Shown here: one piece after another, positions 34,609 to 43,168 of the stretch
Numbering within the stretch: position 1 is the first letter of the stretch
Layout: each line of letters opens with the position of its first letter
From: JAOPZW01 sp963851295
GTDB lineage: Bacteria; Actinomycetota; Thermoleophilia; Solirubrobacterales; Solirubrobacteraceae
DNA: 64,000 nucleotides
Direction: 5' to 3'
Assembly: GCA_963851295.1 (NCBI GenBank)
Contig: CAWKOS010000008.1
Coordinates: 186,001-250,000 of the forward strand
Position numbers and translations under genes: made by a program
Notes under the pieces: generated by a model
What the model saw: the letters and a program-made list of their open reading frames with translations, nothing else
What the model was told of the DNA's origin: nothing
The model's database searches: none

Positions 34609-35379
34609 ATGGACGACGTCGCGCTGATCACGGCCGACAACCCGAGCCCCTTTACGCTGCGCGGCACCAACACGTGGCTCGTCGGGCGCGACCCGTGCTG
34701 GGTGGTGGACCCGGGGCCGCTCATGGAGGCCCACCTGGAGCGCGTGCTCTCCGACGCGCGCGACCGCGGCGGCATCGGCGGCATCGCGCTGACCCACGAC
34801 CACCTCGACCACGCTGAGGCGATCCCCGAGCTGCGCGGCCGCGCAGGCGGCGTCCCGGTCGCCGCGGCGCGCTACGAGGGCGCCGACGTTCGCCTGCAGG
34901 ACGGCGAGCGCTTCGGCCCGCTGCGGGCGATCGCGACGCCCGGCCATGCCCCCGACCACCTCGCCTACGTCGCCGGCGGCGTCTGCTTCTCCGGCGACGC
35001 GGTGCTCGGCGAGGGCTCGGTCTTCGTGTGGCCCGACCCGGGCTCGCTGAGCAGCTACCTCAGCGCGCTGCGGCGGCTGCGCGTCATGGGGCTGAAGGTC
35101 ATCTGCCCCGGCCACGGCCCTGTCGTCCTCGACGCCAACGCCAAGCTCGACGAGTACGTGGCCCACCGCCTCGAGCGCGAGCGCAAGCTCGTCGAGGCGC
35201 TCGGCGCGGGGCTGCGCAGCGCCGACGAGCTCGTCGACCGCGTGTGGAGCGACGCGCCCGCCGCCCTGCGCCCGGCGGCGACCGTCACCCTCGCCGCCCA
35301 CCTCGACAAGCTCGCGGACGAGGGCAGGCTGCCGGGCGACGTCGAGCGCCCGCAGCTCTCGTTGCGCGGCGAGGCCTGA
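34609..35379 (+). CDS. LACTB2-like MBL-fold metallohydrolase
   Basis: 256 aa. Metal site motif THDHLDH near residue 65, ATPGHAPDHLAYV, FSGDAVLGEGSVFV and PGHGPVV, followed by a C-terminal winged-helix-like region (residues 185-245). The architecture matches LACTB2, known for single-strand RNA endonuclease activity in mitochondria; bacterial relatives are poorly defined. Ends 9 nt short of the convergent MOSC gene. Confidence 0.88.
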   Translation: MDDVALITADNPSPFTLRGTNTWLVGRDPCWVVDPGPLMEAHLERVLSDARDRGGIGGIALTHDHLDHAEAIPELRGRAGGVPVAAARYEGADVRLQDGERFGPLRAIATPGHAPDHLAYVAGGVCFSGDAVLGEGSVFVWPDPGSLSSYLSALRRLRVMGLKVICPGHGPVVLDANAKLDEYVAHRLERERKLVEALGAGLRSADELVDRVWSDAPAALRPAATVTLAAHLDKLADEGRLPGDVERPQLSLRGEA

Positions 35380-35388
35380 GCGCGGCGC

Positions 35389-36021
35389 TCAGGCGGCGCG
35401 GTACAGCCAGCTCGTGAGCTCGGGGTTCATGTCGGCGCGCGCGGGCTCGAGCTCGCGCAGGCGCTCGCGCGCCAGCAGCGCGACCTCGAAGACGAGCGCG
35501 ACCGTGACGTCGTGGTCGGGCCGGTGGACGATCTCCACGGGATCGCCCGCCTGCAGCGTGCCCGGCGTCGGCACCGCGAGGTAGGCGCCGGGGCGCCCGG
35601 CCAACACGAAGCGCCGCTGGAAGCGCGGGTCGCGCATCCGCGCGGCGAGCTTGGAGCACGGCACGCGCGGCCCCGAGACCTCGAGCTCGACGGTGCCGAT
35701 GCGCCAGCGCTCGCCGATCCGCGCGCCGTTGACGTCGACGCCCGCCACGGTCAGGTTCTCGCCGAAGGCGCCGGGCTGCAGGGGACGGCCGACCTGCGCC
35801 GACCACCATTCGGTGTCCTCGCGGGCGTAGGCGTAGACGGCCTTGTACGGCCCGCCGTGGTTGATGCGGTCGGCCTGCTCGTCGCCCGCGAGCCCCGTCG
35901 AGCCGACCGCGATCGGGCCCGTCGCGGAGCGCTTGAGGATCGCCGAGCTGACGACGTGCCCGCCGACGACCAGCGGTGCGGGGCGCCCGACGTTGACCGC
36001 GATCACGTGGGCGAGGTCCAC
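35389..36021 (-). CDS. MOSC-domain protein (YiiM-like)
   Basis: 210 aa. N-terminal AVNVGRPAPLVVGG, the MOSC core GDEQADRINHGGPYKAVYAY, FGENLTV and VSGPRVPCSKLA with the conserved Cys, and a C-terminal 3-alpha domain. YiiM-type proteins take part in molybdenum-cofactor-dependent detoxification of N-hydroxylated compounds. Start is GTG at 36021 or GTG at 36006; neither has a clear ribosome-binding site. Confidence 0.88.
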   Translation of the reverse strand: MDLAHVIAVNVGRPAPLVVGGHVVSSAILKRSATGPIAVGSTGLAGDEQADRINHGGPYKAVYAYAREDTEWWSAQVGRPLQPGAFGENLTVAGVDVNGARIGERWRIGTVELEVSGPRVPCSKLAARMRDPRFQRRFVLAGRPGAYLAVPTPGTLQAGDPVEIVHRPDHDVTVALVFEVALLARERLRELEPARADMNPELTSWLYRAA

Positions 36022-36040
36022 CGCGCCAGTGTGACAGGCG

Positions 36041-36103
36041 CTCTCAGCTATCTCCCAAGCGATCCTTCGCAGGCTCTTAGGTGCGCGCCTCAAGATCCGC
36101 GCC
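36041..36103 (+). promoter_or_regulatory. 11-bp direct repeats plus -10 before a small secreted protein gene
   Basis: Units start at 36041, 36052, 36063 and 36074: CTCTCAGCTAT, CTCCCAAGCGA, a degenerate TCCTTCGCAGG and CTCTTAGGTGC. Then 6 nt, CAAGAT (36091-36096), 7 nt and the ATG at 36104, the geometry seen before 4695 and 6878. This places an unlinked secreted-protein gene in the same putative regulon. Confidence 0.6.
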
Positions 36104-36439
36104 ATGACCCGACCCGCCCTCCGACCCCTCGCCGCGGCCACCGTGGCCGTGGTGGCGGGCGCGGTCGGGGCCGTCCCCGCCACCGCCGCCGGCACGCCGG
36201 CGCCCGCGGACGCGGCGCACTGGCGTGTGCCGCGCCCGAAGGCGCTCGGACCTCCCGCGGTACTGCCGGCGCAGGTGGGCGCGACCACGGCGCGCGGACC
36301 CGCTGCTCCACAGGCCGGGCTCGCTGCACGCAATGCCGTGGTCGCCGGGGGCGGCGTCGATGGCGAGCCGCCCGGCGAGCATGACAGCGCCGGCCGGAGC
36401 GCCGACGTCCCGGCACGCGCCCGCGCGCCACCGCCCTGA
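36104..36439 (+). CDS. Small secreted protein of unknown function
   Basis: 111 aa. Residues 1-29 form a Sec signal peptide ending TAAG; the mature part is Ala/Pro/Gly-rich with no Cys and no recognisable domain. It is credible as a gene because its start is placed exactly as expected behind an 11-bp repeat promoter shared with the two-component/glycosyltransferase cluster at 4.7-12 kb. It may be an envelope protein or glycosylation substrate; this is inference. Confidence 0.6.
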   Translation: MTRPALRPLAAATVAVVAGAVGAVPATAAGTPAPADAAHWRVPRPKALGPPAVLPAQVGATTARGPAAPQAGLAARNAVVAGGGVDGEPPGEHDSAGRSADVPARARAPPP

Positions 36440-36487
36440 GGCGCCGCGCACGGCGCCTGTCCCTGCCGAGGCCCGCCGAGTGCCACA

Positions 36488-37456
36488 ATGTTGCTCGTGC
36501 AACCGATCATCGTCCAGCACTTCTCAGATCCGGGTTGTCCGTGGGCCTACTCGGCGTCGCCCGCCTTCGCCACGCTGCGCTGGCGCTACGGCGATCAGCT
36601 CGACTGGCGGCTGATTGTCATCGGCCTCACCGAACACGCCCAGCAGTACGTCGACCGCGGCTACACGCCCGAGGGCCAGGTCCGCGGCTACGCGCGCAAC
36701 TTCCGCCGCTACGGCATGCCCTTCCAGATGCAGCCCAAGCGCCGCGTCTCTGGCACCTCGCGCGCCTGCCGCGCGATCGTCGCGGCCCGGATGCAGGACC
36801 CGGCGCTGGGCGAGGCCGCCTTCCGCGCGCTGCAGCTCATGCAGTTCACGACCACGCTGCTGCTCGACGAGGACGGCGACATCGCCGCCGGCCTGCGCCG
36901 CGTCGCCGGCCTCGACGCCCAGGCGATCGTCGCGCGCATCGATGACGAGGACGTCGTCGCCGCCTACCAGGAGGACCGCGCGGCCGCGCGCACCGCGGCC
37001 GGCTCGCCCACCGAGTTCCAGGGCAAGGCGGCCGCCACCGACGGCCCCGTGCGCTACACGGCGCCCTCGCTGATCTTCGAGCGGGACGGCACGCGCCTGG
37101 AAGCCGGCGGCTTCCAGCCGGTGGAGGCCTACGACGTCGTGGTCGCCAACCTCGACCCGACGCTCACGCGCCGCCCGGCGCCCGAGGACCCGATGGAGGC
37201 GCTCGCGGAGGCGCCGCTCGGCCTCGTGACGGCCGAGATGGCCGAGATCATGCGCCCGGGCAACTTCCCCGCCGATCGCGGCGCCACCGAGGACGCGCTC
37301 ATCGAGGCCGCCGCGCGCGGCGACGCGGTCCGGGTCCCGACCGGCGACGACGCCGTCTGGGTCGCCGCGCGCTACGCGCGCGACTCTGAGAGGTTCCTGC
37401 GCGCGAGCTCCATCGCCGCCGCCAGCGGGGTCATGCCGCCGGCCGTCGCGTCGTAG
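36488..37456 (+). CDS. DsbA-like (FrnE/HCCA isomerase-type) thioredoxin-fold protein
   Basis: 322 aa. DPGCPWAYSASPAF near residue 15 corresponds to the DsbA-family active site but as CPWA, lacking the resolving Cys, so disulfide-oxidase chemistry is unlikely. The helical insertion (residues 50-175) resembles FrnE and 2-hydroxychromene-2-carboxylate isomerase. Residues 235-322 form an extra C-terminal part of unknown role. ATG start at 36488. The 3' end overlaps the convergent leucine dehydrogenase gene by 85 bp, the longest overlap here. Confidence 0.75.
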   Translation: MLLVQPIIVQHFSDPGCPWAYSASPAFATLRWRYGDQLDWRLIVIGLTEHAQQYVDRGYTPEGQVRGYARNFRRYGMPFQMQPKRRVSGTSRACRAIVAARMQDPALGEAAFRALQLMQFTTTLLLDEDGDIAAGLRRVAGLDAQAIVARIDDEDVVAAYQEDRAAARTAAGSPTEFQGKAAATDGPVRYTAPSLIFERDGTRLEAGGFQPVEAYDVVVANLDPTLTRRPAPEDPMEALAEAPLGLVTAEMAEIMRPGNFPADRGATEDALIEAAARGDAVRVPTGDDAVWVAARYARDSERFLRASSIAAASGVMPPAVAS

Positions 37457-38421
37457 ATCGCGCGCAGGGTGTCGCCGACCCCGCGGACGCGCTCGCGGGC
37501 CAGCTTCGGGTCGTAGCCGCCGGGCTCGAGCTCGACGGAGATGTTGATGATGCCGCCGGCGTTGGCGACGAAGTCCGGCGCCCAGAGGATCCCCTTGCGC
37601 TCGAGCAGGTCGGCCACCGACTCGTCGGCGAGCTGGTTGTTGGCCGCGCCCGCGACGACCGGGGCCTGCAGCGCGGGCACCGACTCGTCGTCGAGCACGC
37701 CGCCCAGCGCGCAGGGGGCGAGGATGTCGACGGGGGCGAGCATCGCGTTCTCGGGCGTCACCCAGCGCGCGCCGAGGCGCCTGGCCTCGTCGCGCTTGCC
37801 GCGGTCGATGTCGGCGACGAGCAGCTTGGCGCCGCGGCGGGCGAGCATCCGCGCCAGGCGCAGGCCGACGTGTCCCAGCCCCACAACGGCCGCCGAGCGG
37901 CCCTTCAGCGACGCGCTGCCGAACGCGCGCTCGACCGAGGCCAGGACGGCGGCCTCGACGCCGAGTGCGGTGTACGGGCTCGGGTCGCCCGAGCCGCCGC
38001 GGGCGCGCGACAGTCCCGACACGTGCTGCGTGCCCTGGGCGATGACGGTCATGTCGCGTGCCGAGGTGCCGACGTCCTCGGCGGTGATGTAATCGCCGCG
38101 TACCGCTTCGACGGCGTCGGCGAAGTCGAGCAGCACGGCCTTGCGCTCGGCGCCATGCGGCGGGCCGTCGGGCAGCATGATCACGCCCTTGCCGCCGCCG
38201 AGCGGCAGGCCGGCGACGGCCGACTTGTAGGTCATCGCGCGCGAGAGGCGCAGGGCGTCGCGCACGGCGGCACGGCTGTCGTGGTAGCGCAACATCCGGC
38301 AGCCGCCGAGCGCGGGGCCGCGGACCGTCGAGTGCACGGCGACCACGCAGTAGCGCCCGGATCGGGTCCCGCGCCGCACGAGCAGCTGCTCGTGCTCGAG
38401 GGTGGCCAGGTAGCGCTCCAT
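37372..38421 (-). CDS. Leucine/valine-type amino acid dehydrogenase
   Basis: 349 aa Glu/Leu/Phe/Val dehydrogenase family. Catalytic Lys motif GLPLGGGKGVI near residue 74, the second Lys in RAMTYKSAVAG, substrate loop TAEDVGTSARDM, and Rossmann VVGLGHVGLRLARML. Size and motifs fit Leu/Val/Phe dehydrogenases rather than GDH; specificity is undecided. NAD-dependent reversible deamination in the cytoplasm. Confidence 0.93.
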   Translation of the reverse strand: MERYLATLEHEQLLVRRGTRSGRYCVVAVHSTVRGPALGGCRMLRYHDSRAAVRDALRLSRAMTYKSAVAGLPLGGGKGVIMLPDGPPHGAERKAVLLDFADAVEAVRGDYITAEDVGTSARDMTVIAQGTQHVSGLSRARGGSGDPSPYTALGVEAAVLASVERAFGSASLKGRSAAVVGLGHVGLRLARMLARRGAKLLVADIDRGKRDEARRLGARWVTPENAMLAPVDILAPCALGGVLDDESVPALQAPVVAGAANNQLADESVADLLERKGILWAPDFVANAGGIINISVELEPGGYDPKLARERVRGVGDTLRAIYDATAGGMTPLAAAMELARRNLSESRA

Positions 38422-38460
38422 CGCGGGGCGCGACGATAGCGCCCGCGCGCCGCGCGCCGC

Positions 38461-39840
38461 TCAGCCGGTGGGACCGGTCGTGGCGCCGGTGGCCGCGGGC
38501 GTGACCGGAGTGCCGGCGGTCGTGCCGGGCTCGGCGGGCCTGGTGTCGGTCGGCGCGGGCGGGTCGGTCGACCCGGTGGGGGAGGGCGCTCCGACCGAGC
38601 CGGTCGGGGCGGCCTCGTCGGGCATGGAGTTCTCGTCGGGGGCGATCGTGCCGCCCGTCTGGGCCTCTTCGGGCGCGACGGTCGCGGCCGGTGCCGACGG
38701 CTCGCCGACGTGCGTGCCGGCCGGGGCCGCGGCGGCGTCGTCGCCGGCCTTGGCCTTGCCGTGCGCGTCGCGTCCGGTGGTCTGCGGCGTCAGGGCCTCG
38801 TGGCCGCGCAGCGGGTCGGCGGCGCGCGCCACGGGCGCCTGGACGGGCGTCACCGCGGCCGCTGCCGCCGCGGCGGCGCTCGCGGGCGCGGCGGCGCGGC
38901 GCGGCGCGGCGGCGCGGTGGTGCGACGGCGCCGGGGCGGTCACCTGGTCGTGGACCTCGACCGCCCCGCCGCCCACCACGGCGGCGCAGCAGACGATGGC
39001 GACGACCTTGGTCGCGGTCGCGGCGGTCGCGCCGCCGACGACGACGGCCGAGCCGCCGGCGCCGGCGCCGGCGCCCGCGGCGGCCGCGCCCGACGAGGCG
39101 CCGCCGAGGCCCAGGAGCTGGGCGAAGGCCGCCAGCGGGCCGCCGCCGCCCGGCACGAGGGCGGCCAACCGGCGGCGGGACGCACCCAGGGCCTGACGGT
39201 ACTCGCGGCACGCGTCGCAGTCGCGCAGGTGCCGGCGCGAGCGCCCGCTGGAGCGCACGCCGCGCCCGTGGGCGCCCAGGAGCTCGGCGCGGATGTCGAC
39301 GCAGGCCGTGTCGCGCGCCGCGCCGGCCTCGACGAGGCCCACGCGCGCGCGGACGAGCAGGGACTTGACGGCGGGGACCGAGGTGTCCAGCGCGTCGGCC
39401 AGCTCGGCGTAGGAGAGGCCGTCGAGCTCGCGCATCAGCAGGGCCGAGCGTTGCTGCTCGGGCAGGCGCTGGACGTCGCGCACGAGCAGGCGCAGGTCCT
39501 CGCGGCGCGTGGTCTCGACGAGCGGGTCGTGCGCCGGCGGGCGCGAGAGCTCGTAGACCTCGGCGGCGGGCGGGACGGGGCGGCGGAGGTGGTCGATGCA
39601 GCGGTTGTGCGCGACGCGGTACAGCCACGCGCGCAGCGTCACCGGCCGGTTGTCGTGGCGCAGCGCCCCGTAGGCGCGCAGGAAGACGTCCTGCAGGACG
39701 TCCTCGGCGTCCGAGCGCGAGCCGCCCAGCATCTGGCGCGTGTAGGCGAACAGGCGCTGGCGGTAGCGGTCGTGGATGGCGCCGAACGCGTCGTCGTAGC
39801 CCATCCGGAAGAGCGCGACGAGCTGGTCGTCGGTGCGCAA
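38461..39840 (-). CDS. ECF sigma factor with C-terminal zinc-finger, TM and low-complexity tail
   Basis: Sigma-70 region 2 (DDAFGAIHDRYRQRLFAYTR, DAEDVLQDVFLRAYGAL) and region 4 (LPEQQRSALLMRELDGLSY) occupy the first 160 residues. Then follow an anti-sigma-like zinc motif (HLRDCDACREY), a hydrophobic segment near KVVAIVCCAAVVGGGAV and about 130 residues rich in Ala, Pro and Thr, probably exported. The fusion implies a membrane-tethered sigma factor. The TTG at 39840 is the first standard start, but family N-termini are longer: a CTG at 39909 preceded by GGGGAG may be the true start. Confidence 0.82.
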   Translation of the reverse strand: MRTDDQLVALFRMGYDDAFGAIHDRYRQRLFAYTRQMLGGSRSDAEDVLQDVFLRAYGALRHDNRPVTLRAWLYRVAHNRCIDHLRRPVPPAAEVYELSRPPAHDPLVETTRREDLRLLVRDVQRLPEQQRSALLMRELDGLSYAELADALDTSVPAVKSLLVRARVGLVEAGAARDTACVDIRAELLGAHGRGVRSSGRSRRHLRDCDACREYRQALGASRRRLAALVPGGGGPLAAFAQLLGLGGASSGAAAAGAGAGAGGSAVVVGGATAATATKVVAIVCCAAVVGGGAVEVHDQVTAPAPSHHRAAAPRRAAAPASAAAAAAAAVTPVQAPVARAADPLRGHEALTPQTTGRDAHGKAKAGDDAAAAPAGTHVGEPSAPAATVAPEEAQTGGTIAPDENSMPDEAAPTGSVGAPSPTGSTDPPAPTDTRPAEPGTTAGTPVTPAATGATTGPTG

Positions 39841-39932
39841 TCGCAGCAGCGGTCCGCGGGTCGTGATGCGACCGAGTCCCGACGGAGCATGGAGTGCTGA
39901 GGCTTCCAGAGCGGTCTCCCCTTTCGGCGACT

Positions 39933-41627
39933 CTAACGCCCCGCGACAACGGAAGTTCCGTCTTGCAGCCCGGCGAGCACGTGGGCGAAGACGTCGCGCT
40001 CGGCGTGGCGGCCGAAGAACACGTCGAGATGGGTGTATCCGGGGAGCTCGACGAAGCGGTGGCGGCCGGGCTCCAGGGCGTCCAGCCAGGCGAACGAGCG
40101 CTCCTGGCTGCGGGGCAGGAAGCAGCGGTTGGCCGAGCCCGCGAGGAAGGTCCAGCGCGGGCGGTTGCCCGGCGGCGCGGCCACCGCGTCGTCGGGGATC
40201 TCGTCGAAGCCGTCGACGGCGACGAGGTGGCCGGCCTTGGCGCAGCGCGCCATCTGGCGGAAGAACGAGGTCGGGACCCAGCCGAACTCGCGCGCGAGCC
40301 AGCGGTGCGTCGGCGGGTCGAGGTTGGCGTGGTCCCAGAGGATGTTGCCGCCCACGCCGTAGGTGAAGTTCGCCATCTGGCAGACGGGCTCGCGGCATTC
40401 GCGGCGGATGGTCCGGGCCGTGAGCGCCAGCAGCCGCGCGCGCAGCGCGGTCGGCCGGATCGCCCACTGCGGGTCGAAGCCCGGGTAGCCGATGGTCATC
40501 CCGGGCAGCAGCGCCTGCATCCGCAGCTTCGACAGCCTCGGCACGTCGATGTGGAAGGAGACGGCGTTGGAGACGACGTCGGTGACCTCGGGCACGAGGC
40601 CGCCGGCGACCGCGAGTGCGAACGACGTCGATCCCTGACAGTGGACGACGGCCTTCAGGGTGCTCGCGCCGGTCTCGCGCAGGACGGCGGCGACCAGCGC
40701 CGGGTGGTCGTAGCGCGCGACCTCGTCGAGCGAGTAGCTGCACTCGGGGAGGTCGATCGACCCGCGCCAGTTGCCCACCCACACGTCGAAGCCCGCCTCG
40801 ACGAGGACGTCGACCACCGAGCGCGCCATCGGCGCGCCGTAGAAGAGCTCGGCGCGCACGCCGGTCCCGTGGAGCAGGAGCACCGGGCCCGCGGTCGGCT
40901 CGGCCTCGCCACGGATGTGGTGCAGCGTGAGGTCGTGGCCGTCCTCGGTCCGCGCGCCGACGATCCGCCGCCGCAGCCCGGGGCGCCCGGGGCAGTCGTG
41001 CCAGGGGCCCGGCCCCGCCTGCAGGCCGGGGAAGTCGGTCGGGACGCTCGCGGTGCGCGGCCCGGCGTAGGCCTGCACGAGCGTGCGCGTGAAGAAGGCT
41101 CCGTAGCGCAGCCGGTCGCGCAGCGAGCCGCGCATGCCGAGCATGAGGCGCGTGAAGCCCGCGAGCGAGACGTGCAGGATCCCGGTGGCGATCGGCGTCG
41201 CCTCGTCCTCGGCGTCGCGCGTGACCCAGCCGGAGTACAGGCGGGTGAAGAGCGTCGTCGTGTCGTCCCAGGTGTCGCGGAACCAGCCGTCCTCGACGCT
41301 CTTGAAGCCGGCGAGCGTGACCTCGCGCCCGCCGCCGTCGCGCGCGAACAGGCGGTAGCGCAGCTCGCGCCGCCGCGGGCCCGCCGCGGCGACGAGCAGG
41401 TTGAAGGTCCCGTGGTCGATCGCCATCCGCTCGCCGAGGCCGTCGCAGTCGATGACGCCCATGCACTGCGCCTCGTGCTCGTCGTCGGCGAAGAAGCGGT
41501 CGGGGTCCTGCACCGTGACGTCGATGTGGAAGGCGCACGGCGTGCCCTGCCACCAGCCCTGGTTGTAGTCGTCGGTGTCGAAGGACACGCGCCCGCGCAT
41601 CGACTCCGACCAGCGCAGCGCGCTCAC
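39933..41627 (-). CDS. Alpha/beta-hydrolase with N-terminal accessory domain, paired with GMC oxidoreductase
   Basis: 564 aa. Residues 1-150 form a beta-rich domain (DTDDYNQGWWQGTPCAFHID, VEDGWFRDTWDDTTTLFT) usually seen beside GMC oxidoreductases. Residues 215-555 are an alpha/beta-hydrolase with oxyanion LLLHGTGVRAELF, a nucleophile region AVVHCQGSTSFALAVAG and a late LPGYTHLDVFFG carrying the catalytic His. The elbow is HCQGS rather than GxSxG, so the nucleophile may be Cys. GTG start overlaps the stop of the GMC gene by four bases. Confidence 0.85.
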   Translation of the reverse strand: MSALRWSESMRGRVSFDTDDYNQGWWQGTPCAFHIDVTVQDPDRFFADDEHEAQCMGVIDCDGLGERMAIDHGTFNLLVAAAGPRRRELRYRLFARDGGGREVTLAGFKSVEDGWFRDTWDDTTTLFTRLYSGWVTRDAEDEATPIATGILHVSLAGFTRLMLGMRGSLRDRLRYGAFFTRTLVQAYAGPRTASVPTDFPGLQAGPGPWHDCPGRPGLRRRIVGARTEDGHDLTLHHIRGEAEPTAGPVLLLHGTGVRAELFYGAPMARSVVDVLVEAGFDVWVGNWRGSIDLPECSYSLDEVARYDHPALVAAVLRETGASTLKAVVHCQGSTSFALAVAGGLVPEVTDVVSNAVSFHIDVPRLSKLRMQALLPGMTIGYPGFDPQWAIRPTALRARLLALTARTIRRECREPVCQMANFTYGVGGNILWDHANLDPPTHRWLAREFGWVPTSFFRQMARCAKAGHLVAVDGFDEIPDDAVAAPPGNRPRWTFLAGSANRCFLPRSQERSFAWLDALEPGRHRFVELPGYTHLDVFFGRHAERDVFAHVLAGLQDGTSVVAGR

Positions 41628-43168
41628 GCCATCGCCCCCGCGATCCGCTCGGCGAGCGCGGCGATCGTCATGCTCGGGTTCACGCCCACGGGCCCGGGGA
41701 GGATCGAGCCGTCGGCCACGTGCAGGCCGTCGCAGCCGAAGACGCGCCCGTACGGGTCGACGACGCCCTCGTCGCGACGGCGGGCCATCGCGCAGCCGCC
41801 CAGCGGGTGGACGCTGAGCAGGCGCGCGTAGCGCCCGCCGAGGCGCAGGACGCGGCCGCCGAGGGCGCCGCCCAGCCGCTTGGCGGTCGCCTCGAGGGCC
41901 TCGAAGTACGCCCGCGAGGCCGTTCCGCGCCAGGTCAGCACGAGCCGGTCGCCGCGCAGCTCCATGCGCCCGCCGGGCACGTCGCGGCCCATCCCCAGCA
42001 GCGGCGCCATCGCCGCCGAGGCGCGCGCGCTGCCGAAGGCCTCCGGCGCCGAGCGCCGGCGCAGCGCGCGCCACAGGTCGCCGGGCGCCTCGAGGCCCTG
42101 CCACAGCCACTCCGAGAAGGCCGGCGCGCCGGCGTCCTGGATGAGGAAGCCGCGCCCGCTGGGCGACTCGGCGTCGGGGACGTGGACCGACGCGGTGATG
42201 ACCGGCCCGGTGGCGGGGTCGAGGTAGCGGTCGGCGCCGCGCAGGAAGAGCAGCAGGTCTCCGTTGCCCGAGAAGCCGCGGCCCAGGCGCGGGCTCAGGC
42301 CGGGCAGCGCGGCGCGGTTGCGCAGCAGCAGCGCCGTCGAGCCGAAGGTGCCGGCGGCGAGCACGACCCGCTCGGCGCGCACCTCGCGCTCGGCGCCCGG
42401 GTCCGGGTCGAGCAGGTGCTCGGGGTGCCCGCCGCGGGCGGCGACGTGCTGGCGATAGCGCAGGCGCCAGGCGCCGCCGTCGCGCTGCAGCGTGTGCGCC
42501 TCGCAGCACGCGCGCACGCGCGCGCCGGCCCGGACGGCGGCGCTCAGGTAGGTGAGGTCGGCCGTGTTCTTGGCGCCGTACTGGCAGCCGACGTCGCAGC
42601 CGCCGCACAGGCGGCAGCTCTCACGCGGCGCGCCGTGGAGGTTGCCCTCGCCGTCGTCGAAGGGCTCGCCCGGGCGACTGCCGAAGGCGACGGCCAGCGG
42701 CGGGCGCTCGGCGCGCAGCCCGGCGGTCCGGGCCGCGTCGAGCAGGGCGCGCGTCTTCGGCGTGCGGTCGGCCCACGGGTAGCGCTGCGCGCCCTGCATC
42801 TCGTGCACGGCGTCGTAGTGCTCGTCGAGCTCGCCGGGCTCGAGCGGCATGCCGTCGGGCGCGAAGGTGGCCGGGTCCTTGCGCAGCATGACGTTGGCGT
42901 AGATCAGCGAGCCGCCGCCCACGCCGCTGGCGGTGAGCGAGTCCAGGCCCTTGAAGTGGTGGTACTCGAAGAGGCCGTGGCTGCCCTTGCGGGGCGCCCA
43001 CAGCGCCCCCCGCCACTGGCGCGGCGTGCGCGGGAACGAGCCCGGCGGCCACGGCTGGCCGCGCTCGAGCACGAGCACCGAGGCGCCCTTCTGCGCCAGG
43101 CGGCACGCGACGACCGAGCCGCCGAAGCCCGAGCCGACGACGACGGCGTCGTAGCGCTCAGCCGGCAT
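41624..43168 (-). CDS. GMC-family (cholesterol-oxidase-like) oxidoreductase
   Basis: 514 aa FAD enzyme. N-terminal VVVGSGFGGSVVACRLAQ, GLDSLTASGVGGGSLIYANV, the Cys-rich CRLCGGCDVGCQYGAKNT characteristic of bacterial GMC/ChoD-like enzymes, and C-terminal SVHPLGGCAM and GPVGVNPSMTIAALAER. Likely oxidises a sterol or other alcohol; the overlapping hydrolase could act on an ester or lactone in the same route. The ATG at 43168 overlaps the upstream gene by 11 nt. Confidence 0.92.
   Translation of the reverse strand: MPAERYDAVVVGSGFGGSVVACRLAQKGASVLVLERGQPWPPGSFPRTPRQWRGALWAPRKGSHGLFEYHHFKGLDSLTASGVGGGSLIYANVMLRKDPATFAPDGMPLEPGELDEHYDAVHEMQGAQRYPWADRTPKTRALLDAARTAGLRAERPPLAVAFGSRPGEPFDDGEGNLHGAPRESCRLCGGCDVGCQYGAKNTADLTYLSAAVRAGARVRACCEAHTLQRDGGAWRLRYRQHVAARGGHPEHLLDPDPGAEREVRAERVVLAAGTFGSTALLLRNRAALPGLSPRLGRGFSGNGDLLLFLRGADRYLDPATGPVITASVHVPDAESPSGRGFLIQDAGAPAFSEWLWQGLEAPGDLWRALRRRSAPEAFGSARASAAMAPLLGMGRDVPGGRMELRGDRLVLTWRGTASRAYFEALEATAKRLGGALGGRVLRLGGRYARLLSVHPLGGCAMARRRDEGVVDPYGRVFGCDGLHVADGSILPGPVGVNPSMTIAALAERIAGAMA

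Noticed and set aside
39639..39890. ATG frame at 39890 as alternative start of the ECF sigma gene
   Set aside because: It is in a different frame from the sigma domains and would need an otherwise unsupported frameshift; TTG 39840 or CTG 39909 keep the correct frame.
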